Source: Muribaculaceae bacterium (GTDB lineage: Bacteria > Bacteroidota > Bacteroidia > Bacteroidales > Muribaculaceae). From it: a DNA stretch of 43,481 nucleotides. Below are positions 33,932 to 42,525 of the stretch, in pieces (the stretch's first letter is position 1; every line of letters starts with the position of its first letter). The notes beneath the pieces were generated by a model. That model did not search any database. It was given only the letters and a program-made list of their open reading frames with translations, and had not been told where the DNA came from. The position numbers and the translations under genes were made by a program. The stretch spans positions 1 to 43,481 of the forward strand of contig JAGBIJ010000013.1 in NCBI GenBank assembly GCA_017935045.1, given 5' to 3'.

Positions 33932-34402
33932 TCAAAAAGCCATGGACGCGCTTGCTGCGAAGAAGACGAAGATACCGTATAGTATGCTGACTACCAGACC
34001 GGTAACCGCTGCAACGATGCTCCATGTGCCGGCACTCTTGGCGGCGCGGCGCGCTTCATCATACTGTCCGGCGGCCCACAGACCGTTGACCTTGGCTGCA
34101 TATACGATGGCTACGATACCGAAAGGCAGACAGCAGAGGATAGTGGTAAGGATAGCCCACACCAGATTGCTGGAGGGCGGAACACCATTGTTTACCGGCT
34201 GCGCGTACTGCTGGGGCTGCGCGTACTGCGGTTGGGAATGGAGGCAGTTGGCCAGGCCGGGGACATCGCCGAGGCGAACCCACTGCTGTCCGCCGACGGG
34301 GCAGACCATAGTGTCTTCGTTGAGTCCGAACGCTACGAATTGAGTCGTGTCAATAGGGCCGTGGCTTTCGTTGTCGGCTCCTACATAGTAATACTGCGCC
34401 AT
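33932..34402 (-). CDS. GYF_2-CD225 fusion membrane protein (copy 1)
   Basis: A 156-residue protein with an N-terminal GYF_2 domain (residues 1-52, QYYYVGADNESHGPIDTT ... VCPVGGQQWVRLGDVPGL), a Gln/Tyr/Pro-rich linker (about 57-75) and a CD225/dispanin module (about 76-156) with NLVWAILTTILCCLPFGI and AAKVNGLWAAGQYDEA. The ATG at 34402 gives a natural start with MAQYYYVG; seven more codons upstream exist in-frame. It is the first gene after the promoter at 34441-34472 and lies 24 bases before the second copy. CD225 proteins are small membrane proteins related to interferon-induced IFITM; bacterial roles are unknown. Confidence 0.85.
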   Translation of the reverse strand: MAQYYYVGADNESHGPIDTTQFVAFGLNEDTMVCPVGGQQWVRLGDVPGLANCLHSQPQYAQPQQYAQPVNNGVPPSSNLVWAILTTILCCLPFGIVAIVYAAKVNGLWAAGQYDEARRAAKSAGTWSIVAAVTGLVVSILYGIFVFFAASASMAF

Positions 34403-34440
34403 AATAATGTATTTTTGATTCAAAACTTGATTACAGATTA

Positions 34441-34472
34441 CAAAATTACAATTTTTTCCCGAACGGACAAAA
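34441..34472 (-). promoter_or_regulatory. Bacteroidota-type promoter of the GYF-CD225 operon
   Basis: On the minus strand, TTTTG (34472-34468), 19 bases, then TAATTTTG (34448-34441). It lies 38 bases before the ATG at 34402. Confidence 0.75.
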
Positions 34473-34821
34473 TAATTAAAAATTCAGAGCCGCCGCCCTC
34501 CGCCCTAATTGAATCAGATTCGGTTATAATCCGGGGCTGAAAAGTGAAAAAATCATATTGCTTTAGCTATTCCGTTGTGAATGGCTAAATTATCCCCTAT
34601 GAAAATGGATATTTTTGCAAGGTCAAAGACCCGCAGGTGCCTGGAAAGGGCTGGTAAGGACTGAAAATGAACTCCGCATAGCCGGTATCGGCGGATACTG
34701 TTCTGAATGTCGTATATGTTGTTCTAAAATTCTTATTGATGTGAGGCTGGGGAATTCAGTAGCGTTTTTTAGCTAATTTTGCAAGTTATTACGAAGCCAA
34801 GAAATAAGTGAACAATAAAAA
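34473..34821. other. Intergenic region between divergent operons
   Basis: This AT-rich gap separates the GYF-CD225 operon from the efflux operon. It holds TATTTTTG at 34610-34617 and TAATTTTG at 34774-34781. The second lies about 40 bases before the outer-membrane-channel ATG and is the likely -7 box of the efflux operon, although no clear -33 is seen. I see no gene, hairpin or known RNA. Confidence 0.55.
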
Positions 34822-36204
34822 ATGCGTTTAATCAGGTATATTACAGCGTTGGCCGTGATGTCAGGCTCGCTGACAGCCATCGCTCAGACTGCGCCCGACA
34901 GCATTGCCTACGGCCAGGCCCGGCAGGCTGTCCCGATGAAAATGTCGCGGCAGGAGTGTGTAAGAATTGCTTTGGAGACCAATCCCACCATCAAGGTGGC
35001 CGACATGGAGCTGGAGCGAGTGGACTACAGCAAGAAGGAGACGCTGGCCGCTCTGTTTCCCACGATAGACTTCAGTCTGGCTTACCAGCGCAGCATCGAG
35101 CTGCAGACCATCAAGATGGATATGGGAGGCAACAGCCAGGCGTTCAAGATGGGCAGTGACAATACATGGAACATGGGCTTCAGCGCCTCTGTGCCGCTGG
35201 TGGCGCCTACGCTGTGGAAATCGCTTGATCTGGCCGATACTCAGATACTCAAAACTGTAGAAAGCGCCCGCGCTTCGAGGCTGGATATGGTCGATGCTGT
35301 CAATCGGTCATACTATGCGCTTATGCTTGCCCTGGCATCCAAGGATGTATTGCTTCAGAACTATGACAACGCCAAGTTTAACGCTGACCTGTATGAGAAA
35401 AAATTCAAGGTCGGCACCGCTTCCGAATACGATGTGCTGCGCTCGTCGGTACAGGTGAAAAATATTGAACCCGAACTGCTTCAGGCCGACATAGCCGTGA
35501 AGCAGGCCGAGCTGCAGCTGAAGATGCTGATGGGCATGGACAGCGGCGTGACGGTGCGTCCCGACGTGACTCTGGAGGATATGCAGCACGATATGACGGC
35601 TTACGTACTGTCGGTGGATTCTGATCTGCGGGACAATACCTCGCTGCGCTCTCTGGACCTGGACACCAAGCTGCTCTCGCAGACTGTGGAGATGAAGAAG
35701 CGGGCCTTTATACCGACAGTGGCCGCTACTTTCAATCTTGCCTGGTCTTCGCTTTCCAACGGCAACATGTTCAAGAACATTGATCTGAATCCCTATTCTA
35801 CGGTCGGCATAAGTGTATCGGTGCCTCTGTTCAGCGGCGGCAGCCGTTATTACGGACTGAAAGGGGCGCAGACCCAGCTTGCCGAGATGAAGTTCCAGCG
35901 CGAGAATCTGGTGCGCAATCTCAACATGCAGGTAGAGCTGGCCAAAGACAATATTTCTCGCGAGCTGAAGCAGATAGACGCCAATGCCGAGAGCGTGCGC
36001 CAGGCCGTGAAGGCTCACGAAATCATGCAGAAAAGCTTTGAGATAGGCGCCGGCACTTTTCTTGACCTGCGCGACAGCGAGCTGGCCGAGACACGGGCGC
36101 GGCTGGCATATTATCAGGCGATATACAATTATCTGGTGTCCACATCCGAGCTGCAGCTGCTGCTCGGACGCGGACTGCCTGAAACAAATGTTGTAACCCA
36201 ATAA
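34822..36204 (+). CDS. TolC-family outer membrane efflux channel
   Basis: A 460-residue outer membrane channel protein with a cleaved signal peptide (residues 1-22) and the repeated long-helix pattern of TolC/OMF proteins. Two related halves are visible. In the first, SRQECVRIALETNPTIKVADMEL is the typical start of the domain. In the second, the helix pair runs up to the QAIYNYLVSTSELQLLLGRG end. In its family it spans the outer membrane and docks onto a periplasmic adaptor. It is followed by the adaptor gene after three bases and by the RND permease, so all three make one tripartite pump. The long helix ELAKDNISRELKQIDANAESVRQAV is coiled-coil-like. Confidence 0.9.
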   Translation: MRLIRYITALAVMSGSLTAIAQTAPDSIAYGQARQAVPMKMSRQECVRIALETNPTIKVADMELERVDYSKKETLAALFPTIDFSLAYQRSIELQTIKMDMGGNSQAFKMGSDNTWNMGFSASVPLVAPTLWKSLDLADTQILKTVESARASRLDMVDAVNRSYYALMLALASKDVLLQNYDNAKFNADLYEKKFKVGTASEYDVLRSSVQVKNIEPELLQADIAVKQAELQLKMLMGMDSGVTVRPDVTLEDMQHDMTAYVLSVDSDLRDNTSLRSLDLDTKLLSQTVEMKKRAFIPTVAATFNLAWSSLSNGNMFKNIDLNPYSTVGISVSVPLFSGGSRYYGLKGAQTQLAEMKFQRENLVRNLNMQVELAKDNISRELKQIDANAESVRQAVKAHEIMQKSFEIGAGTFLDLRDSELAETRARLAYYQAIYNYLVSTSELQLLLGRGLPETNVVTQ

Positions 36205-36207
36205 GCG

Positions 36208-37269
36208 ATGAAACTATATAACATTATTGCAATCGCGGCTATGGCCGCAGCTCTTGCTTCCTGTGGCGGCGATAAGGACGCCGGCAAGGAAAAGAAGACA
36301 GACGAGAAACCGCTGGTCGAAGTGCAGACCGTCGAAGCCGCCGACGTGGATCAGGAATACGTGTATACGGCCACCACTGAAGCCGACAAGGTAAACAATA
36401 TATCTTCCTCCATGCCGCTGCGTATCAAGAGTATCCTCGTAGACGAGGGTCAGAACGTAAGCGCAGGTCAGAGGGTGGTCATACTCGATGATGTCAACAC
36501 TACGAGCTATGAGCTTCAGGTGTCGACGGCTGAGGCCAACCTAAAAAATGTCATGGCCGATTACGACCGCGCCGTGGAGCTGTTCAAGATAGGCGGAGGC
36601 ACCAAGCAGGCCGTAGACCAGATGCAGACACAGGTCGTAAACGCGCGCAATACGCTGGCCAGCGCCCGACGCGCCCTGGCCAATGCCAGCGAGAACAGTG
36701 TGCTGACAAGCCCGGTAAGCGGTGTCGTGACAGCCCGCAACTATGATCCTGGCGATATGACAGGCACATTGCCGATACTGACAGTAGCCCAGGTGCAGCC
36801 CGTAAAAATCATAATCAATGTCAGCGAGACGGAATTTTCAAAGGTGCATACCGGTATGAAGGCCGACATCAAATTCGACACTTACGGCGACGAAGGCTTT
36901 ACCGGAGTCATCTCAAAAATCATGCCTACCGTCGACACGTCGACACGCACCTTCGGAGTGGAAATCACATTGCCTAATCCCGGCAACAGGGTGCTGCCCG
37001 GCATGTTTGCGCGCGTGACCCTCAATCTGGGCACTACGAATCATGTGGTGGTGCCAGACCGCGCCGTGGTCAAGCAGCAGGGGTCGGGCGACCGCTATGT
37101 CTACGTCTACAATCCCTCGACCGGTACTGTGGACTTTGTGAAGGTAGAGCTGGGACAGCGCCTGGGCGACCGCTATGAGCTGATAAGCGGTGTGGAGTCC
37201 GGGGCGCAGGTGGTAACCTCCGGTCAAAACGCCCTGGCTGGCGGCATGGCTGTACAAATCAAGAAATAA
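36208..37269 (+). CDS. RND efflux periplasmic adaptor lipoprotein
   Basis: A 353-residue membrane-fusion protein. The signal is a lipoprotein type with lipobox LASC (Cys19). The lipoyl/biotin-like segment, with SSMPLRIKSILVDEGQNVSAG, is followed by a helical hairpin (about 95-155, TAEANLKNVMADYDRAVEL to ASARRALANASENS). The second lipoyl half (SPVSGVVTARNYDPGD) and beta-barrel region follow. It is anchored in the inner membrane and bridges the RND permease with the TolC-like channel. Length is slightly shorter than the usual 370-400 (AcrA 397), with a trimmed hairpin. It starts three bases after the channel gene. Confidence 0.92.
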   Translation: MKLYNIIAIAAMAAALASCGGDKDAGKEKKTDEKPLVEVQTVEAADVDQEYVYTATTEADKVNNISSSMPLRIKSILVDEGQNVSAGQRVVILDDVNTTSYELQVSTAEANLKNVMADYDRAVELFKIGGGTKQAVDQMQTQVVNARNTLASARRALANASENSVLTSPVSGVVTARNYDPGDMTGTLPILTVAQVQPVKIIINVSETEFSKVHTGMKADIKFDTYGDEGFTGVISKIMPTVDTSTRTFGVEITLPNPGNRVLPGMFARVTLNLGTTNHVVVPDRAVVKQQGSGDRYVYVYNPSTGTVDFVKVELGQRLGDRYELISGVESGAQVVTSGQNALAGGMAVQIKK

Positions 37270-37275
37270 AGGCGT

Positions 37276-40200
37276 ATGAGTATATATGGTGCGGCGGTAA
37301 AGCGCCCGGTAATGACCACGCTGTGCTTTGTGGCGGTCATAATCCTCGGCCTTTTCTCGCTTGTGAAATTACCGATAGACCTGTATCCTGATATCGACAC
37401 CAACTCCATCATGGTCATTACCATGTATCCCGGAGCGAGCGCGGAGGATATAGAGCAGAATGTGACCAAGCCGCTTGAGAACTCGCTGAATTCAGTTGAG
37501 CATCTGAAGCATATTACCTCGCAGAGCCGCGAGAATACGTCTGTAATCACGCTGGAGTTTGAGTATGGCTACGACATAGACGTGCTGACCAACGACGTGC
37601 GCGACAAGCTCGATATGGTGGAGTCCATGCTTCCCGACGAGTCGCAGAACCCCATCATCTTCAAGTTCTCCACCGACATGATACCTATATGCCTCCTGTC
37701 GGTGGAGGCCAAGGAGAGCATGGCCGGACTGTACAAGATACTTGATGACGGAGTGGCCAACCCTCTGGCGCGTATCGACGGTGTAGGCACGGTAAGTATA
37801 TCCGGCGCTCCCAAGCGCGAGATACATGTCTATTGCGACCCCAACAAACTGGAGGCTTATCATCTGAGCGTGGAGCAGATTTCGGCTCTGATTCAGGCTG
37901 AGAACCGCAATACGCCGGGCGGAGCGTTTGACATAGGCTCGAATACATACGCGCTGAGGGTGCAGGGCGAGTTTGACGACGCACGCCAGATGGCCGACAT
38001 ACCGGTCGGCTCGTTTGAGGGCAAGACCATCTACCTGCGCGACGTGGCCCGCGTGGACGACTCGCTGGAGGAGCGCACGCAGCGTACCGTAATCGGCGGA
38101 GAGACAGGCGCCATAATAGTAATCCAGAAGCAGAGTGGCGCCAACTCGGTGAAAATCTCAGAGGAGGTAATGAAGGCGTTGCCCAGGCTGCAGAAGAATC
38201 TGCCGTCCGATGTGAAGCTCGGCGTCGTCGTCGATACATCGGACAACATACGCAACACCATAGCCTCGCTTGAGGAGACGGTGCTGTACGCGCTCCTGTT
38301 TGTGGTAATAGTGGTCTTCGTCTTCCTGGGCCGGTGGCGCGCCACACTGATTATCGTGATTACCATACCGGTGTCGCTTATCGCCTCGTTCATCTATCTG
38401 GCGGCTACAGGCAACACTCTGAATATCGTGTCGCTCTCGGCCCTGTCCATATCCATCGGTATGGTGGTGGACGACGCCATAGTGGTGCTTGAGAATGTGA
38501 CGACCCATATAGAGCGTGGCAGCGATCCGAAGCAGGCCGCGGTCCACGGCACAAATGAGGTGGCCATATCCGTAATAGCGTCTACGCTGACTCTGATAGC
38601 GGTCTTCTTCCCTCTTACGCTTGTGACGGGCATGACCGGCGTACTGTTCCGTCAGCTCGGCTGGATGGTGACCATCATGATGATTATCTCCACCACGTGC
38701 GCGCTTACGCTTACGCCGATGCTCTGCAGCCAGTGGCTCCGCCTGAACCATTCCCACAGCCGCATGTACCGGATTTTCTTTACGCCCATCGAACGCGCCC
38801 TGGACGCTTTCGACAACGGCTACGCGCGTCTGCTGGGCTGGGTGGTGTCCCACCGCGCCATAACCATAACGCTGTGTCTGGCTACTTTCATCGGCTCTGT
38901 TTTCCTGATGAAGCAGGTAGGCACCGAATTTTTCCCGACACAGGACAATGCCCGTATCGGAGTCTCGCTGGAGACCCACATCGGCACCAGAGTGGAGATT
39001 ACCGAAGACGCCGTACGCCGTCTCGACTCGCTGTGGCGCGCCAAATATCCGGAAATCAAGGTCAGCACATATACCGCCGGCCCTGCCAGCTCCGACAACA
39101 CTTTCGCCTCGCTGTCGGACAACGGTTCCCATATAGTGAGCATGAATATCGCTCTGACCGACCCGGGCGACCGCGACCGCTCCATCACTGAGATAGCCGA
39201 CGGCATGCGCGAGGACCTCAAGCAGTTTCCCATCTTTACCAAAGCGCAGGTCAATGTGGGCGGCGGCCGAGGCCAGGGCATGGGCGGCCAGAACACCGTG
39301 GACTTCGAGATCTACGGCTATGACTTCGCCGAGACAGACTCCGTGGCGCGTATGCTGAAGCAGGCGCTGGAGGGCATAAACGGCGCTGCCGACATCACGA
39401 TTTCGCGCGGCGACTATCAGCCCGAATACCAGGTGGACTTCGACCGCGAGAAGCTCTCGCTGCACGGGCTGAACATGCAGACCGTGGCCTACGCTCTGCG
39501 CAACCGCGTGAACGGCGCTGTCTCCTCCCAGTTCCGCGAGGACGGAGAGGAATACGACATCAAGGTAATGTACGAGCCTGACCGCCGTACCGATATCTCC
39601 GACCTGGAGAACATCATGGTCTACAATTCCGCCGGTCAGGGCGTGCGCATCAAAGACGTGGGCACCGTAGTTGAGCGCTCCACGCCGCCTACCATCGAGC
39701 GCAAGGACCGCGAGCGACTGATTACGGTATCGGCCGTGGTCGACGGCGCGCCCATGAGCCAGGTGGTGGCCGACGCCCAGGCCGAGATTGACAAAATGCA
39801 CCTGCCCGCAGGCATCTCCATAGGCCTGTCAGGTTCGTTTGAGGATCAGCAGGACTCCTTCTCGGATCTTATGATGCTCGGTCTGCTTATCATCATATTG
39901 GTCTACATCGTCATGGCGGCTCAGTTCGAGAGTCTGACATATCCCGGTATCATCATGACCTCGCTGCTGTTCGCCTTCTCCGGCGTCTTCCTGATACTTT
40001 GGCTTACAGGTCACACGCTCAACGTGACGAGCATGATCGGCGCCATCATGCTTATCGGTATCGTAGTGAAAAACGGTATCGTGCTGATAGACTACATCAC
40101 GCTCAACCGCGAGCGCGGCATGGGCATCCGCACCGCCGTGGTGCTGGGCGGCAAGTCGCGTCTGCGTCCTGTGGTCATGACCACGCTGACCACCATCCTC

Positions 40201-40410
40201 GGTATGGTGCCTATGGCCGTAGGCTCGGGTCAGGGGTCCGAGATGTGGCGCCCGATGGGCACCGCCGTGATAGGCGGCCTTACCTTCTCCACGATACTGA
40301 CCCTGCTGTTTGTTCCCGTGCTGTATTGCGTCTTCGCCGGACGCGGCGTGAAGCGCACCCGCAAGAAGCTGCGCAAACAACTTGCCACCGCAAAAACCGA
40401 AAAGAAATGA
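37276..40410 (+). CDS. RND efflux permease, AcrB/MexB superfamily
   Basis: A 1044-residue inner-membrane transporter with the 12-helix RND architecture and two large periplasmic loops. Visible marks are [14 protein letters not shown] and [14 protein letters not shown] at the start, and the proton-relay motif [14 protein letters not shown] at 395-408, where two Asp (Asp399, Asp400) match the catalytic pair of AcrB. The second half holds [30 protein letters not shown] and a helix ending in [13 protein letters not shown]. It exports drugs, bile salts or similar amphiphiles in related species; the substrate range is not evident. It overlaps the next gene by four bases. Confidence 0.94.
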   Translation: MSIYGAAVKRPVMTTLCFVAVIILGLFSLVKLPIDLYPDIDTNSIMVITMYPGASAEDIEQNVTKPLENSLNSVEHLKHITSQSRENTSVITLEFEYGYDIDVLTNDVRDKLDMVESMLPDESQNPIIFKFSTDMIPICLLSVEAKESMAGLYKILDDGVANPLARIDGVGTVSISGAPKREIHVYCDPNKLEAYHLSVEQISALIQAENRNTPGGAFDIGSNTYALRVQGEFDDARQMADIPVGSFEGKTIYLRDVARVDDSLEERTQRTVIGGETGAIIVIQKQSGANSVKISEEVMKALPRLQKNLPSDVKLGVVVDTSDNIRNTIASLEETVLYALLFVVIVVFVFLGRWRATLIIVITIPVSLIASFIYLAATGNTLNIVSLSALSISIGMVVDDAIVVLENVTTHIERGSDPKQAAVHGTNEVAISVIASTLTLIAVFFPLTLVTGMTGVLFRQLGWMVTIMMIISTTCALTLTPMLCSQWLRLNHSHSRMYRIFFTPIERALDAFDNGYARLLGWVVSHRAITITLCLATFIGSVFLMKQVGTEFFPTQDNARIGVSLETHIGTRVEITEDAVRRLDSLWRAKYPEIKVSTYTAGPASSDNTFASLSDNGSHIVSMNIALTDPGDRDRSITEIADGMREDLKQFPIFTKAQVNVGGGRGQGMGGQNTVDFEIYGYDFAETDSVARMLKQALEGINGAADITISRGDYQPEYQVDFDREKLSLHGLNMQTVAYALRNRVNGAVSSQFREDGEEYDIKVMYEPDRRTDISDLENIMVYNSAGQGVRIKDVGTVVERSTPPTIERKDRERLITVSAVVDGAPMSQVVADAQAEIDKMHLPAGISIGLSGSFEDQQDSFSDLMMLGLLIIILVYIVMAAQFESLTYPGIIMTSLLFAFSGVFLILWLTGHTLNVTSMIGAIMLIGIVVKNGIVLIDYITLNRERGMGIRTAVVLGGKSRLRPVVMTTLTTILGMVPMAVGSGQGSEMWRPMGTAVIGGLTFSTILTLLFVPVLYCVFAGRGVKRTRKKLRKQLATAKTEKK

Positions 40411-40700
40411 AGTCGATATTCATAGCCTACGATCAGGCTCACCATGACCATATCATAGAGATACTCGAACGCCACTCCTGCCGCGGCTTTACCTGCCTGG
40501 GCATAGTGCAGGGACGCGGCAGCCATCGCGGCGAGCCGCACTACGGCACTCACGCCTGGCCCTCACTGGCGCAGTCCATCATCACCGTGGTGCCCGACGC
40601 AAGCGCCGAAGGGGTCATGGCCGACCTCCATGCCCTTGACGAAGAAAAGCCGCGCCTGGGGTTGCGCGCCTTCCTTTGGACCATAGAGCAGAGCATCTGA
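40407..40700 (+). CDS. PG0541-type, PII-like transporter-associated protein
   Basis: A 97-residue protein of the PG0541 transporter-associated family, which recurs at the end of Bacteroidota RND operons. It starts on the last four bases of the permease gene (ATGA at 40407-40410). The compact alpha-beta pattern ([32 protein letters not shown], then SIITVVPDASAEGVM) resembles the ferredoxin-like fold of small signalling proteins such as PII, but no nucleotide-binding T-loop is evident. A regulatory or sensing role for the pump is a plausible inference. Confidence 0.8.
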   Translation: MKSIFIAYDQAHHDHIIEILERHSCRGFTCLGIVQGRGSHRGEPHYGTHAWPSLAQSIITVVPDASAEGVMADLHALDEEKPRLGLRAFLWTIEQSI

Positions 40701-40729
40701 AACATTCAGACGCCGGAAATTGTTATAAG

Positions 40730-40756
40730 ACAGACGGGCATATCGCGCCCGTCTGT
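40730..40756 (+). terminator. Hairpin between efflux operon and deaminase gene
   Basis: ACAGACGGGC at 40730-40739 pairs perfectly with GCCCGTCTGT at 40747-40756 with a 7-base loop, followed by only a short AATTGT. It may terminate the efflux operon. It lies 8 bases before the next ATG, so it could also affect that gene's translation. Confidence 0.6.
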
Positions 40757-40764
40757 AATTGTAT

Positions 40765-41265
40765 ATGGATAAGACCGACTTCATCAAAGAGCATCCTGAT
40801 TTTCGCCCGGAGTATATGCAGCGGGCCATAGACCTGTCCGCCGAGAGCGCGCGCAGCGGCGGCGGACCCTTCGGCGCGGTCATAACGCGCGGCGGGAAGA
40901 TAGTAGGGGAGGGCGTCAACGGCGTCACGCGCCTCAATGACCCCACGGCTCACGCCGAGGTGCAGGCCATACGCGACGCCTGCGCCTCGCTCAGCACCTA
41001 TTCGCTTGCCGGCTGCACCGTCTACAGCAGCTGCGAACCGTGCCCCATGTGCCTGAGCGCCCTCTACTGGGCCGGCGTGGAGCGCATCTACTTCGGCAAC
41101 ACCAAGGAGGATGCCGCCGCCATCGACTTCTCCGACGCATATATCTACGAAGAGCTGTCGCTTGCCCGCGAGCAGCGGCACCTGCCCTGCGTCCATGTGC
41201 CCGGCACCGACGCCATCCGCGCTTTCCGCCTCTGGCAAGCCAACCCCGACAAAAAGAAATACTGA
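40765..41265 (+). CDS. Guanine/nucleoside deaminase, CDA-fold
   Basis: A 166-residue cytidine-deaminase-superfamily enzyme. The zinc site is made by HAE (His63, catalytic Glu65) and PCPMC (Cys93, Cys96), and GGGPFGAVI precedes it. The C-terminus (FRLWQANPDKKKY) resembles guanine deaminases of the B. subtilis GuaD type, which deaminate guanine to xanthine. tRNA adenosine deaminase TadA is an alternative, but the tail and the Asp-rich EDAAAIDFSDAYIYEEL stretch favour GuaD. I use the ATG at 40765; a TTG two codons upstream is possible. The hairpin at 40730-40756 lies just before the start. Confidence 0.85.
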   Translation: MDKTDFIKEHPDFRPEYMQRAIDLSAESARSGGGPFGAVITRGGKIVGEGVNGVTRLNDPTAHAEVQAIRDACASLSTYSLAGCTVYSSCEPCPMCLSALYWAGVERIYFGNTKEDAAAIDFSDAYIYEELSLAREQRHLPCVHVPGTDAIRAFRLWQANPDKKKY

Positions 41266-41443
41266 CATAAGCAGTCTTTATCAATATCCTCCAAGACAAT
41301 AATAACGGCGCAGTGCTTTGCTATCCGTAAAATAGTGCCGGAATAGTATTATGCTGCTATATCCAGGTTGAGAGCTATCTCTGGTCTATTGATGGGCAGT
41401 AGATGAGATAATATGCAGTCTGTTAAAAAAACTTAAGATTTTC

Positions 41444-41474
41444 TTGCTGTTCTAAATTATTATATATAACTTTG
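41444..41474 (+). promoter_or_regulatory. Bacteroidota-type promoter of the 41.5 kb lipoprotein gene
   Basis: TTG at 41444-41446, 20 bases, then TAACTTTG at 41467-41474 followed by C. A leader of about 65 bases precedes the ATG at 41543. Confidence 0.75.
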
Positions 41475-41542
41475 CACTTGTTATAACGATATAACACATA
41501 TAGTCTATAGGCCTTCGTTGTTTAATTTTAATTAGTGCAGTT

Positions 41543-42178
41543 ATGAAATTATTAAAACTATTATTAATCTGCGCTCTGCCGCTGCTGTTCAGCTCTTGTC
41601 ATACTGACGAAGACGAGCTGTACAATGTCGTAAAGATAACCGAGCCTTGGTCGGCTACCACTATGGATAAGTATGCTTATGTGGACTTGTTTACCCCTTC
41701 TAAAAATTTAACACTGGAAAATAATCAGACTACGGCGGGGTTTGGCGATACCGAGTATCGGCTGCAAGTACCATCGGAAGGCGGAAAATTCCATCTGGAA
41801 GTCAATCCTGACGGATATTTTCAGATTTCTCCCAGCCCGTATGATTATAAGGAATGGTGTGACCCTATATATATTCCCAAAGGATGCTACTTTCTGGCGG
41901 AATCTTCTTATAGCACTAAAGATGTTTTCACGTGGTATACAGTGGTTCCCACAGATCAGTATCACTTATGGAATCTCATTTCCACGGAAACATTGCGGAC
42001 ACCATACGGGCGCTTTGAAAGCGGACAGGATGGCCTGACGTTCTATATTTACAACAGCGGCTCTAAATCAAGAGACATTTATGTGACATACAATATGTGC
42101 GTGGATCTCTCAAAATGCCTCGAGCAAGGCAGAACTGATTTCCGGCCCATCCACTTCAAAATTCATCAAGGCAGGTAA
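41543..42178 (+). CDS. Orphan exported lipoprotein
   Basis: A 211-residue lipoprotein with lipobox FSSC (Cys19). The mature protein is beta-rich with many aromatic residues; GKFHLEVNPDGYFQISPSPYD, a Trp-Cys in EWCDPIYIP and a C-terminal Cys pair (MCVDLSKC) are seen. I recognise no family. It has its own promoter and a terminator follows at 42202-42234, so it is a single-gene transcript. Codon use and AT content differ mildly from the neighbouring core genes, which would fit a recent acquisition, although this is a weak sign. Confidence 0.75.
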   Translation: MKLLKLLLICALPLLFSSCHTDEDELYNVVKITEPWSATTMDKYAYVDLFTPSKNLTLENNQTTAGFGDTEYRLQVPSEGGKFHLEVNPDGYFQISPSPYDYKEWCDPIYIPKGCYFLAESSYSTKDVFTWYTVVPTDQYHLWNLISTETLRTPYGRFESGQDGLTFYIYNSGSKSRDIYVTYNMCVDLSKCLEQGRTDFRPIHFKIHQGR

Positions 42179-42201
42179 CTGTCTATAAGAATATGAGTCT
42201 A

Positions 42202-42234
42202 TAGTCGTCCGCGTAAGGTGGGCGGCTATTTTTT
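42202..42234 (+). terminator. Intrinsic terminator of the lipoprotein gene
   Basis: TAGTCGTCCGC at 42202-42212 pairs with GTGGGCGGCTA at 42218-42228 (11 pairs with wobbles), followed by six T. Confidence 0.82.
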
Positions 42235-42293
42235 CGTCTTGTCCCGCCTGGTATAATTTTGAACATCCGGTTATGGGGGAGGCCGGAAAACAA

Positions 42294-42321
42294 GACAAGC
42301 GGCACGTAAGTGTCGCTTGTC
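42294..42321 (-). terminator. Terminator of tRNA-His
   Basis: GACAAGCGGCAC at 42294-42305 pairs with GTGTCGCTTGTC at 42310-42321, 12 pairs with one G-T. On the minus strand TTGTTTT follows. It lies 10 bases after the tRNA. Confidence 0.75.
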
Positions 42322-42331
42322 TGACGTATGG

Positions 42332-42406
42332 GGTGGAAGATGGGGCTCGAACCCACGACCTACGGAACCACAATCCGTCGCTCTAACCAACTGAGCTACA
42401 TCCACC
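42332..42406 (-). tRNA. tRNA-His (anticodon GTG)
   Basis: The minus-strand cloverleaf has acceptor GTGGATG with an extra 5' G (position -1), typical of tRNA-His, paired with CTTCCAC. The D arm is GCTC...GAGC, the anticodon loop TTGTGGT carries GTG (42371-42369), and the T arm is GTGGG-TTCGAGC-CCCAT. The discriminator is C and CCA is only partly encoded. The sixth acceptor pair is T-T. Confidence 0.94.
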
Positions 42407-42448
42407 ATGTCTGCATATCCTCGGGCTTATCTCCTCGGAATTGCGGTG

Positions 42449-42480
42449 CAAAGTTAGCAATATTTTTCGGTCTGTGCAAA
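42449..42480 (-). promoter_or_regulatory. Bacteroidota-type promoter of tRNA-His
   Basis: On the minus strand, TTTG (42480-42477), 20 bases, then TAACTTTG (42456-42449). It is a full match to the consensus and lies 42 bases before the tRNA. Confidence 0.8.
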
Positions 42481-42525
42481 TTTTCGCCCGAAAAAATTTT
42501 TACTAAAATTTTACCTTCTCAATCC

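Noticed and set aside
38158-39801. Long open frame of 547 codons on the minus strand opposite the RND permease
   Set aside because: It lies entirely inside a clear RND permease, has no recognisable domain, and is rich in His, Arg, Gly and Val, as expected for the complement of GC-rich coding sequence.
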